From the NCBI RefSeq assembly GCF_002283555.1, contig NZ_MVOI01000003.1, forward strand, positions 2,104,835-2,163,850: 59,016 nucleotides of DNA, read 5' to 3'. Below are positions 25,959 through 33,292 of the stretch, piece after piece; the stretch's first letter is position 1; every line of letters starts with the position of its first letter. The translations under genes were made by a program, and so were the position numbers. The notes under the pieces were generated by a model. It made no database searches. It saw only the letters and a list, made by a program, of their open reading frames with translations, and was not told where the DNA came from. The DNA is from Rubrivirga sp. SAORIC476. GTDB lineage: Bacteria > Bacteroidota > Rhodothermia > Rhodothermales > Rubricoccaceae.

Positions 25959-26468
25959 GTGCGCCTCGGCATCGTCTCGGACACCCACGGTTTCTACCAC
26001 CCCGAACTGGACGACGTGTTCGCGGACGTGGACGTGATCCTGCACGCGGGCGACGTGGGGCCAGTCGAGGTCGTGGAGCGGCTGGAGAAGCTGGCGCCGG
26101 TCGTCGGCGTGTATGGCAACGTCGACGGGCCTCCGGTGCGCGGACGGTTCAAGGAGCACGTCAAGATCCGAATCGGCGGCGTGCGCCTGTGGATGACGCA
26201 CATCGGCGGGCACCCGGCGCGCTGGGCGAAGGGCATCGGCCCCGCTCTCCGCGCCGACCCGCCGGATCTCTTCGTCTGCGGGCACAGCCACATCCTCCGG
26301 ATCGAGCGTGTGCCGTCGCTCCGCCGGATGCTGTACATCAACCCCGGCGCCGCCGGTCGGCAGGGGTTCCACCAGGTCAAGACGTGCGTGCGACTGACCG
26401 TGGAGGAGGGGAAGATGAGCCAGGCTGAGGTGATCCACCTAGAGAAGGAGGGACCGCAGGCGGGATGA
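25959..26468 (+). CDS. YfcE/MJ0936-type metallophosphoesterase
   Basis: The 169-residue protein is a compact calcineurin-like phosphoesterase. Metal-binding motifs are 'SDTHGFYHP' (residues 7-15), 'LHAGDVG', 'VYGNVDG', 'MTHIGGHP' and 'CGHSHILR'. Relatives such as YfcE and MJ0936 hydrolyse phosphodiesters in vitro; the physiological substrate is unknown. The start is the GTG at 25959, directly before the first strand. It is cytoplasmic (no signal peptide). Confidence 0.88.
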   Translation: MRLGIVSDTHGFYHPELDDVFADVDVILHAGDVGPVEVVERLEKLAPVVGVYGNVDGPPVRGRFKEHVKIRIGGVRLWMTHIGGHPARWAKGIGPALRADPPDLFVCGHSHILRIERVPSLRRMLYINPGAAGRQGFHQVKTCVRLTVEEGKMSQAEVIHLEKEGPQAG

Positions 26469-26536
26469 GAGGGGAAAGGGGGGGCACCGGGACCAACTCT
26501 GAAAACGTCCTCTCCTCTCGTTCCTAGCTTCGTCGC

Positions 26537-28198
26537 ATGGCCGCTCCCGCCCCGCTCGGATCCGTCGACGACCCGTCCGACGCCGCGCTCACTCTCGCCG
26601 ACCCGCTTGGCGCGCTCGTGCTCGCGCTGATGAGCCGCCTCCTGGCGTCGCGCGCGGTCGGCGCTGTGGCCGAGGGCGACGGGCTCCGGGTCGAGGTCGT
26701 CAAGGGCCGCCTCGGCGTGTCTGCGGGCGACCGGCTGGCGATGGGGGAGGGCGACCTGCCCGAGGCGCTCGCCGAGGCGGGGCTGACGCTCGGCCTCCCG
26801 CTCCGCCACGGCCCCGAGGTGGTCGGCTGGGTCGCGCTCGGGCCCAAGCTGACCGGCCAGCCGTACTCCCGCGCCGAGATCGGGTTGGCGCGGTCGCTGG
26901 CGGGGGCGACCGCCGCCTCGCTGGCCGCCCGCGCCTCGGCGCGCGACCTCGCCGCGGCGCACCGCGCCCTGGCCGCCCGCGCCCACGCCCTCCGGACGCT
27001 GTTCGAACTCGCACAGGCGTTCGGCCGGGCGCTCGACCGCGAGGCCATCGTCAGCCGCCTCGCCTACGCGCTCATGGGGCAGCTCATGATCCGTCGCGTC
27101 GCCGTCGCTCTCTGCGAGTCTGCCGATGGCCCGATGGACCTCGTCCTCGCCCGCGGCGCCGAGGCGGTTGAGGTGCCCCTGGCCCTCTGTACCCTCACGG
27201 CGCCCGTCCCCCTGGACGATGCCGCGCTGCGCGCCGAGGGCTGGCGGTGGGTGGTCCCGCTCCGCGCGGGGGACGTGACGCGCGGCGCCGTTCTGCTCGG
27301 CCCCCCCGCCTTCGCCGAGGACGACTGGACGCCCGATGCCGACACGACGGACTTCACGGCCGCGCTGGCCGCACTCGCCGTCGGCGCGCTGGAGACGGCT
27401 GATCGGGTCGAGGAGCGGGTCGACCGCGAGCGGCTGCGGGAGGAAGTCCGTCTGGCGCGCGAGGTCCAGGCGCGGCTGCTGCCGGCGACGCTCCCCGCGC
27501 TCCCAGGCCTCGACGTAGCCGCGCGCTGGCGGCCCAGCCGGGATGTCTCGGGCGACACGTACCACGCCGCCGACCTCGGCGGGCGTCTGCTCGTGGCCGT
27601 CGCCGATGTCGTCGGCAAGGGCATCGGGGCGTCGCTGCTGATGGCGACGCTCCAGGCGGGCTTCCGGATGGTCGAGCCCGACCTGCTCGACGCCGAGGAC
27701 TTGGGCGCGGCGCTGGAGGCCGCCACGGCGCGCCTCGACCGCCTCGTCCACGCGAGCACCGAGGCGCACCAGTTCGTGACGCTGGCGTGGGCCGTCATCG
27801 AGCCCGAAACCGGAGCGGTGTGGTCGGTCGTCGCCGGGCACCCGCCGCCGCGGCTGCTCCGGGCCGACGGCGTCGTGGAGCCGCTGCCGCCGGGCGGCCC
27901 GCTGCTGGGTGTGCTGCCGGGCGCCACGTTCACCGCCTCTCGCACGGTTCTCGCCACCGGCGACGCGCTCGTCTTCTACACCGACGGCGCCACCGAGGCG
28001 CAGGACGCCGACGGAACCGAACTCGACACCGACGGCCTCGACCGCATCCTCGCAGCCGGTCCCCGCGATGCCGCCGCGCTCGTCGAAAGCGTCGTCCTCG
28101 CCGTCGACGCCTGGGCGGAGGGGGGCGACATGGAGGCCGACGACCTGACCATCGTCGCGGTGTGTCGCGCGCCGGGAGGAGGGCCGGAGATGGGGTGA
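26537..28198 (+). CDS. SpoIIE/RsbU-type PP2C phosphatase with GAF-like sensor
   Basis: The 553-residue protein has an N-terminal half resembling GAF-type sensor domains ('GLTLGLPLRHGPEVVGWVALGPKLTGQPYSRAEIGLARSLAG'). A short coiled coil ('RVDRERLREEVRLAREVQARLLPATLP') follows from about residue 293. The C-terminal SpoIIE phosphatase domain has metal-binding 'RDVSGDTYHAADLGGRLLVAVADVVGKGIGASLLMATLQ', 'AGHPPPRLL' and 'DALVFYTDGATEAQD'. Such phosphatases dephosphorylate anti-anti-sigma factors in partner-switching systems. No anti-sigma partner is adjacent. There is no transmembrane segment, so it senses a cytoplasmic signal. Confidence 0.88.
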   Translation: MAAPAPLGSVDDPSDAALTLADPLGALVLALMSRLLASRAVGAVAEGDGLRVEVVKGRLGVSAGDRLAMGEGDLPEALAEAGLTLGLPLRHGPEVVGWVALGPKLTGQPYSRAEIGLARSLAGATAASLAARASARDLAAAHRALAARAHALRTLFELAQAFGRALDREAIVSRLAYALMGQLMIRRVAVALCESADGPMDLVLARGAEAVEVPLALCTLTAPVPLDDAALRAEGWRWVVPLRAGDVTRGAVLLGPPAFAEDDWTPDADTTDFTAALAALAVGALETADRVEERVDRERLREEVRLAREVQARLLPATLPALPGLDVAARWRPSRDVSGDTYHAADLGGRLLVAVADVVGKGIGASLLMATLQAGFRMVEPDLLDAEDLGAALEAATARLDRLVHASTEAHQFVTLAWAVIEPETGAVWSVVAGHPPPRLLRADGVVEPLPPGGPLLGVLPGATFTASRTVLATGDALVFYTDGATEAQDADGTELDTDGLDRILAAGPRDAAALVESVVLAVDAWAEGGDMEADDLTIVAVCRAPGGGPEMG

Positions 28199-28235
28199 GG
28201 GTGTCCGCCGCGAGCCCCTCCGTCGCGCGTTCCGT

Positions 28236-30164
28236 TCACTCCGCCCGGAACGGTGCGGCGGGCAGGCCCTCGGCGTTCACCAGCGTCGCCGCGACCGGGT
28301 TGTCGGCCCACGCGTAGCGGACCGCTACGGGGATGGGTACCGACGGGCTCGATACGACCACCCGATGCCCTACGATGCGCGCCTCGGCGTCGTGCCACGC
28401 GCCGTCGGCGCCGCGGAGGGCGAAGCCGCCCAGCGGACCGCCGCCGCGGGTCCCCAGCCCGTCGCCGACGTGGCCGAACGTGACTGTCACCTCGCCGCCG
28501 CCGACGGTGTGGCGGCGGTAGCGCGGTCCGGAGACGACGAGCCCGCCTTCGCCGTAGACCATCGCGCGGGCCGCTCGCGACAGCCGCTCGCCGACGGAGC
28601 GTTTGTCGCGCGGGTGGATGTCGTCCGATTCGCCTACGTCGAGCAGCACCGCCTCGGCGGTGCGGTCGAGGGCCAGCGCCGCGCTCTGGCTCTCGCGGAG
28701 CGTCGGCCAGAGGCCCGTGTCGTCGGGGCCGGTGGGCGGCGCGTGGAAGGACGCGAGCTGGGCCCAGAAGAACGGGAGGTCGGGCTGGTTCCAGGCCTCG
28801 CGCCAGCCCTGGATCAGGGCGCGGAACTGGGCGCCGTACGCCGCGGCATCCTCCGGCGTGTTGGCGTTCGACTCGCCCTGGTACCACAGCACCCCCGCGA
28901 CGGGCTGCGCGGTGAGAGGCGCGACCATCTGGTTCCAGAGTTCCATCGGCACCTGGTTCTTCTGCGCGTCGGCGTCCAGGCGGACCACGGCGGGCCTGAA
29001 GTGCCAGCCCGCGCCTGCGAGCGACCGGCGACCTCCGCCCGGCCACTCCAGGTAGACGAGGTCCGCGTCGCCTGCGATTCCGCCCCCGCCGCCGGTGTCG
29101 GTCACGCGGATCGTCAGGGTGTTGGCGCCCACCCGCAGCGCCTCGGCCGGGACCGGGTAGCGGCGGACCTGATTCCAGGCGTCGGTCATCCCTCCGACCG
29201 CGACGCCGTTGACCCACGTCTCGTCCGAGTCATCGATCATGCCGAGGCCGAGGGTCAGCCCTTCGGCGGCCTCGGCGGCGGAGAGTGTGAACGAGGTCCG
29301 GATCCAGGCGACGCCGTCTAATCCGTCGTAGCCCTGGGCCTCCCACAGCCCTGGTACCTGCAGGCGCACCCAGTCGGACGTGTCGAGGTCGGGGGCGGCC
29401 CAGTGGGGGCCGTCGTCCCCGAGCCCGGCGTCCTCGGTAGGCAGGTCGCCGCCGAGGAGGCCGCGCAGGCGGGCGGCGAGCGCATTGACGCGGGCGGCCT
29501 CCTGGTCGCGGAGGGCGTCCACCTCGGCAGTGGAGAGGCCCAGCATGTCGGCGCTCATCCACGGTTCGATGCGGCTGCCGCCCCACGACGTGTGGAGCAG
29601 CCCGATGGGCACGTCGTGGTGGGCGCGGATGTCGCGCGCGAAGAAGGTCCCGACTGCCGAGAACCCGCCGATGGTTTCGGGCGAGGCCACCGCCCACGAT
29701 CCGCCCGCCAACTCGTCCTGCGGCATGCTGGCGAACGACTTGGGGACGAGGAAGTGACGGAGGCCGGGATCGTCTGCCGTCGCGACCACAGCCTCGGCGC
29801 CATCGGCGTTCGCCAGCGTCCATTCCATGTTGGACTGACCGGAGAGGACCCACACGTCACCGACCAGGAGGTCGGTCGCTTGGGCCCGCTCGCCGCCCGA
29901 CGTGACGATGAGATCGACCGGCCCCCCGGCAGACCGGGCAGGCAGGGTCGTGCGCCAGCGTCCCTCTGCGTCGGCGGTCGCCTGCCCGGTGGCGTCCCCG
30001 AGGCGGACGGAGACGGCGGCGTCGGGGGCGGCCCACCCCCACACCGGGATCGGGTGGTGGCGCTGAAGCACGGCGCCATCGCTCAGCACGAGCGGCAGGC
30101 GAAGCTGGGCCTGGGCAGCGGACGCGAGCGTGAGGGCCACGAGAGAGAGGATGAACGTGCGCAT
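28236..30164 (-). CDS. Sialate O-acetylesterase
   Basis: The 642-residue secreted enzyme has a signal peptide ending AQAQ (residues 17-20). The SGNH-type catalytic motif 'SGQSNMEW' contains Ser111, and 'GVLWYQGESNAN' is the second conserved block. A galactose-binding-like insert, 'DTSDWVRLQVPGLWEAQGYDGLDGVAWIRTSFTL', divides the catalytic core, as in the family. The enzyme removes O-acetyl groups from sialic acids or related acetylated sugars. It lies near a GH20 hexosaminidase and a T9SS esterase, suggesting use of host- or algal-type glycans. The ATG at 30164 opens the signal. Confidence 0.9.
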   Translation of the reverse strand: MRTFILSLVALTLASAAQAQLRLPLVLSDGAVLQRHHPIPVWGWAAPDAAVSVRLGDATGQATADAEGRWRTTLPARSAGGPVDLIVTSGGERAQATDLLVGDVWVLSGQSNMEWTLANADGAEAVVATADDPGLRHFLVPKSFASMPQDELAGGSWAVASPETIGGFSAVGTFFARDIRAHHDVPIGLLHTSWGGSRIEPWMSADMLGLSTAEVDALRDQEAARVNALAARLRGLLGGDLPTEDAGLGDDGPHWAAPDLDTSDWVRLQVPGLWEAQGYDGLDGVAWIRTSFTLSAAEAAEGLTLGLGMIDDSDETWVNGVAVGGMTDAWNQVRRYPVPAEALRVGANTLTIRVTDTGGGGGIAGDADLVYLEWPGGGRRSLAGAGWHFRPAVVRLDADAQKNQVPMELWNQMVAPLTAQPVAGVLWYQGESNANTPEDAAAYGAQFRALIQGWREAWNQPDLPFFWAQLASFHAPPTGPDDTGLWPTLRESQSAALALDRTAEAVLLDVGESDDIHPRDKRSVGERLSRAARAMVYGEGGLVVSGPRYRRHTVGGGEVTVTFGHVGDGLGTRGGGPLGGFALRGADGAWHDAEARIVGHRVVVSSPSVPIPVAVRYAWADNPVAATLVNAEGLPAAPFRAE

Positions 30165-30245
30165 GAGGGCGGTCGGACCCGCAGGGGAGAGGTCTCCATC
30201 CAATGTAGGCGGGGCGTCTGGCTCCCGCGCCGGACCTTGCGGCCC

Positions 30246-31130
30246 ATGTGGATCTGGCTCTCCCTGCTCGCAGCCCTCGGCGGCGCCGGCACCAGCTTCG
30301 GCCTGAAGCGTGCGCTGGACGGCGCAGGAGCGGTCGGCGCGACGGTCGCGTACCGGCTGGTCGGGGGCGGCCTACTGCTGGCGTTCGTGGTCGGCGCGGG
30401 GCTCGGCTGGCCCATGCAGCCCGGCTACCTGGGCGCGGTGGCCCTCGCGATCCCGTTCGAGGTCATCGGCACGGTCGCGTTCACGCTGGCGCTGCGCGCT
30501 GGCGACCTCTCGCTCGTGCAGCCGCTGTTCGGGTTGCTCCCCGTGACGGTCACCCTCGGCGCCGCCGTGGCTCTCCGTGAGACGCCGACGCCGGGTGCCG
30601 TCGCGGGCATCGTGCTGGTCGCTGCGGGCGTCTACGTCCTTGCCCTGGGCGATGGCCGCGGCTGGTGGGCGCCACTGCGCGCCCTCGCCATGCACCCCGC
30701 CGGACGCTGGGCGGGCCTCTCCATCCTCGCCTGGAGCGTGACCACCGTGCTTCACAAAATCGGCATCGCCGCGTCCGGCCCGATGCCGTGGGCGGTGACG
30801 CTGGCGCTCGGCTCGGCGGTGGCGCTGGCCGTCGTCGCGCCGCTCCTGCCCCGCGCCCTGCGGACCGTCCCCGACCGACCGCCGACCCGGCGCAGTTGGC
30901 TCTGGTGGGCCGGGCTCGCAGGTCTTCTGTACGCCGTCCAGCAAGTCGGCCTCCAGTTTGCCCTGGCGATTGCCCCGGCGGGCTACGTGATCGCACTCGC
31001 GTCGACGAGTCTCCTGCTGTCGGTGGTGATCGGCCTGGTCTGGCTCGGCGAGCGCGAAGCCGGACGGGCCCGGCTGACGGGCGCAGCGCTGGTCACCCTC
31101 GGCGCGGCGCTGGTCGGCCTCTACGGGTGA
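30246..31130 (+). CDS. EamA/DMT-family transporter
   Basis: The 294-residue protein is almost wholly hydrophobic, with about ten membrane helices in two EamA repeats (roughly residues 1-140 and 150-294). The second ends 'VVIGLVWLGEREAGRARLTGAALVTLGAALVGLYG', a common EamA ending. DMT transporters export or import small metabolites; the substrate cannot be told. It starts 81 bases from the divergent sialate esterase start. Confidence 0.85.
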   Translation: MWIWLSLLAALGGAGTSFGLKRALDGAGAVGATVAYRLVGGGLLLAFVVGAGLGWPMQPGYLGAVALAIPFEVIGTVAFTLALRAGDLSLVQPLFGLLPVTVTLGAAVALRETPTPGAVAGIVLVAAGVYVLALGDGRGWWAPLRALAMHPAGRWAGLSILAWSVTTVLHKIGIAASGPMPWAVTLALGSAVALAVVAPLLPRALRTVPDRPPTRRSWLWWAGLAGLLYAVQQVGLQFALAIAPAGYVIALASTSLLLSVVIGLVWLGEREAGRARLTGAALVTLGAALVGLYG

Positions 31131-31144
31131 CCCGGCTCGGGGAC

Positions 31145-31173
31145 TTGCGGAGCCATGCGGACGCGGGTAGGAT
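31145..31173 (+). promoter_or_regulatory. Possible promoter of the thioredoxin-like gene
   Basis: TTGCGG (31145-31150), a 17-base spacer, TAGGAT (31168-31173), 23 bases before the ATG. Confidence 0.35.
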
Positions 31174-31196
31174 GCCGGCCTCACTCTTCCGGTCCG

Positions 31197-31730
31197 ATGC
31201 GCGTCGTCCTGCTTCTCCTCGTCCTCGTTCTGGCGCCTGCCGCCTTCGCCCAAAGCTACCAGCCTGCCTACGAGACCCACGGCGGGGCTCTCGGGCGGGG
31301 GCCGGAACTCGTCCTCGTCTACTTCGGCATGACCGAGTGCGTGCCGTGCCATGACCCCGATTTCAAGGCCGACCTCGAGCGCGCGAAGGGTCTCCTCGCC
31401 GAGCAGGCCGCTGCCACCGGGCGCGGGTTCGCCGTCGTCGGCGTGGCGATGGACTGGGACGTGGCCGAGGGCTTCGCCTTCCTCCAGGGCTCGGGCCGGT
31501 TCGACGAGGTCGCCATCGGGCGCAACTGGGAGAACGCGGCGGCGCTGACGCACCTCTGGCGGCCGGATGGCCTGGAGAGCCGCCAGATCGCGATCCCGTC
31601 GGTGCTGGTCTACGAGCGCGAGGTCACGAGTGCCGCCTCCATCGTGGCCACCGCGCCGACCTACCGCTTCGAGGCCGCGGGCGCGGACGCAATCCGCGCG
31701 TGGGTCGCCGCCGGGGCACCGGTCGAGTAG
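31197..31730 (+). CDS. Secreted thioredoxin-like protein
   Basis: The 177-residue protein has a signal peptide ending AFAQ (residues 16-19). A thioredoxin-like core follows, with 'ELVLVYFGMTECVPCHDPDFKADL' and the redox pair C48-x-x-C51. After a long insert ('GFAVVGVAMDWDVAEGFAFLQG'), 'IAIPSVLVYEREV' carries the cis-Pro typical of the fold. It is probably a periplasmic thiol-disulfide protein. No membrane partner such as DsbD is adjacent. Confidence 0.78.
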   Translation: MRVVLLLLVLVLAPAAFAQSYQPAYETHGGALGRGPELVLVYFGMTECVPCHDPDFKADLERAKGLLAEQAAATGRGFAVVGVAMDWDVAEGFAFLQGSGRFDEVAIGRNWENAAALTHLWRPDGLESRQIAIPSVLVYEREVTSAASIVATAPTYRFEAAGADAIRAWVAAGAPVE

Positions 31731-31817
31731 CCCGGCCTCGGCGACGCTGCCGACGGTGGGACCGAGGCGGCCGAACGCAGACCGGCTGCGACGCGCAGGG
31801 CGTCACGGCCGGAAACG

Positions 31818-31890
31818 TGGAGCTAAGGAGATTCGAACTCCTGACCTCTGCAGTGCGATTGCAGCGCTCTACCAACTGAGCTATAGCCCC
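31818..31890 (-). tRNA. tRNA-Ala (anticodon CGC)
   Basis: A 73-base cloverleaf without encoded CCA. The acceptor stem GGGGCTA/TAGCTCC includes the G3-U70 pair that identifies tRNA-Ala. The anticodon stem is CTGCA/TGCAG with loop ATCGCAC, anticodon CGC, reading GCG. The T arm has TTCGAAT. A promoter-like site is upstream (31925-31954). Confidence 0.95.
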
Positions 31891-31924
31891 TCAGGGTCGG
31901 CGGCGGACCACCGTGCAGGAGACC

Positions 31925-31954
31925 AGAATACCGCCTCGACCAGACCCCGCGCAA
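31925..31954 (-). promoter_or_regulatory. Promoter of tRNA-Ala
   Basis: On the minus strand, TTGCGC (31949-31954), an 18-base spacer, TATTCT (31925-31930), 34 bases before the mature tRNA 5' end. Confidence 0.55.
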
Positions 31955-32002
31955 CCGTCGCTCCGGGGACAATCGGTAAAGGCGGCTGCCCCGCCCTCGC
32001 GC

Positions 32003-32248
32003 TCACCCCCCGCTGACGGGCGTGATCAGCGCCACCTCGTCCCCGTCCGCCAGCGGCGTTTCGGCTGGCACGTAGCGGCGGTTGACCGCCAGCCGCACCA
32101 CCGGACGATGCCGCGCGACGGGCGCGTGCGCCTCGGCGAGTTGATCGAGCAGGTCGGCCCCGGTCCCGCCGTCGGGCACCTCCGCTGTCACCTCGCTCGC
32201 CCCGACCTCGCGGCGCAGTACGTCGAACAGGAGGACGCGGACGGTCAC
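32003..32248 (-). CDS. moaD: MoaD-like molybdopterin synthase sulfur carrier
   Basis: The 81-residue protein is read from the GTG at 32248. It has the ubiquitin-like beta-grasp pattern 'VRVLLFDVLRREVG', 'VRLAVNRRYVPAETPLADGDEVALITPVSGG', ending in the Gly-Gly that is thiocarboxylated to donate sulfur to molybdopterin. The 'DGDEVALITPVSGG' tail is characteristic of MoaD rather than ThiS. No moaE, moeB or other cofactor gene is adjacent. It is divergent from the SDR gene, 99 bases away. Confidence 0.85.
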   Translation of the reverse strand: MTVRVLLFDVLRREVGASEVTAEVPDGGTGADLLDQLAEAHAPVARHRPVVRLAVNRRYVPAETPLADGDEVALITPVSGG

Positions 32249-32347
32249 GTGGGGAGAGGCCTGAACGAAAGGAGAGGAGGGGCGGCCTCGGAACGCGTCC
32301 GGCGCGGGGCCGATCCAACAACCCCCTCTCTCTTCCCCTCCATTCTC

Positions 32348-33238
32348 ATGTCTACCCCCACTCGTCCCGGCCGCCTGGACGGCAAGATCGCCCTCATCAC
32401 TGGCGCCGCCGAGGGTATCGGCGAGGCCATCGCCCACAAGTTCGCCTACGAGGGCGCCGCGGGCCTCCTGCTGGCCGGCCTCCCCGGCGACCCGCTCGAT
32501 CAGGTCGCCGCCGACATCACCGACCAGTACGGTACCGAGGTCGGCACCTACGCCGGGGACCTCGGCGACCCCGACACCGCGGCCTCCTGCGTCGAGGCCG
32601 CCATCGAGGCCTTCGGCCGCCTCGACGTGCTCGTCAACAACGCGGGCGTGCTCCCGAAGCTGGCGCCCATCGACGAGTATCCGTTGGAGGACTTCGACAA
32701 GCTGATCCACAACAACATCAAGACGGCCTTCTACATGACCCGCGCGGCCATCCCGCACCTGCGCGAGACGCGCGGCAACGTGGTCTCGGCCGGGTCCGAG
32801 GCCGGGTGGAACGGCTCGCCGCAGTTCACGCCCTATGGCCCGACCAAGGCCTGGATGCACGCCTTCATGAAGGGCGTCGCGGGCGAGCAGGGAGGCCACG
32901 GGGTCCGCGCCAACTGCGTCTGCCCTGGCCCCATCGACACATCGTGGACGCACAAGGAGACCGGCCCGATGGACGCCGACGCCGAGGAGACGGTCACCTA
33001 CTCGACTGCCTTCGGTCGCCGTGCCACCACCGAGGAGGTCGCCAACGTGTACGCCTTCCTCGCCTCCGACGAGGCCAGCTACGTCACCGGCGCCCTCTGG
33101 CTGGTCGACGGCGCGACCACCATCGTCCACGGCATGCCGGGCAAGGATGCCGACGCAGCCGCGCAGACGCAGCCGACCGGCGTGCTCAACCTTCGGTTCC
33201 AGCGGTCGTCCGACCCCAGCGCCGTCCCGGCCGGGTAG
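32348..33238 (+). CDS. Short-chain dehydrogenase/reductase
   Basis: The 296-residue SDR has the cofactor motif 'TGAAEGIG' (residues 18-25), 'NNAG', the catalytic Ser in 'VSAGSEAGW', and Y-x-x-x-K as 'YGPTKAW'. The C-terminal 'SYVTGALWLVDGAT' is the usual SDR end, followed by an extra 35-residue tail ('PGKDADAAAQTQPTGVLNL') that most SDRs lack. Substrate unknown. A hairpin between its stop and the convergent T9SS gene probably terminates both. Confidence 0.88.
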   Translation: MSTPTRPGRLDGKIALITGAAEGIGEAIAHKFAYEGAAGLLLAGLPGDPLDQVAADITDQYGTEVGTYAGDLGDPDTAASCVEAAIEAFGRLDVLVNNAGVLPKLAPIDEYPLEDFDKLIHNNIKTAFYMTRAAIPHLRETRGNVVSAGSEAGWNGSPQFTPYGPTKAWMHAFMKGVAGEQGGHGVRANCVCPGPIDTSWTHKETGPMDADAEETVTYSTAFGRRATTEEVANVYAFLASDEASYVTGALWLVDGATTIVHGMPGKDADAAAQTQPTGVLNLRFQRSSDPSAVPAG

Positions 33239-33250
33239 CACGGCAGGCAT

Positions 33251-33290
33251 GTGGGGCGGGGCGTCTCCGACATCGGGACCCCCGCCTCAC
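33251..33290. terminator. Bidirectional hairpin between convergent genes
   Basis: GTGGGGCGGGG (33251-33261) and CCCCGCCTCAC (33280-33290) pair at 10 of 11 positions across an 18-base loop. The hairpin fills the 54-base gap between the SDR stop and the T9SS esterase stop. Confidence 0.55.
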
Positions 33291-33292
33291 GC

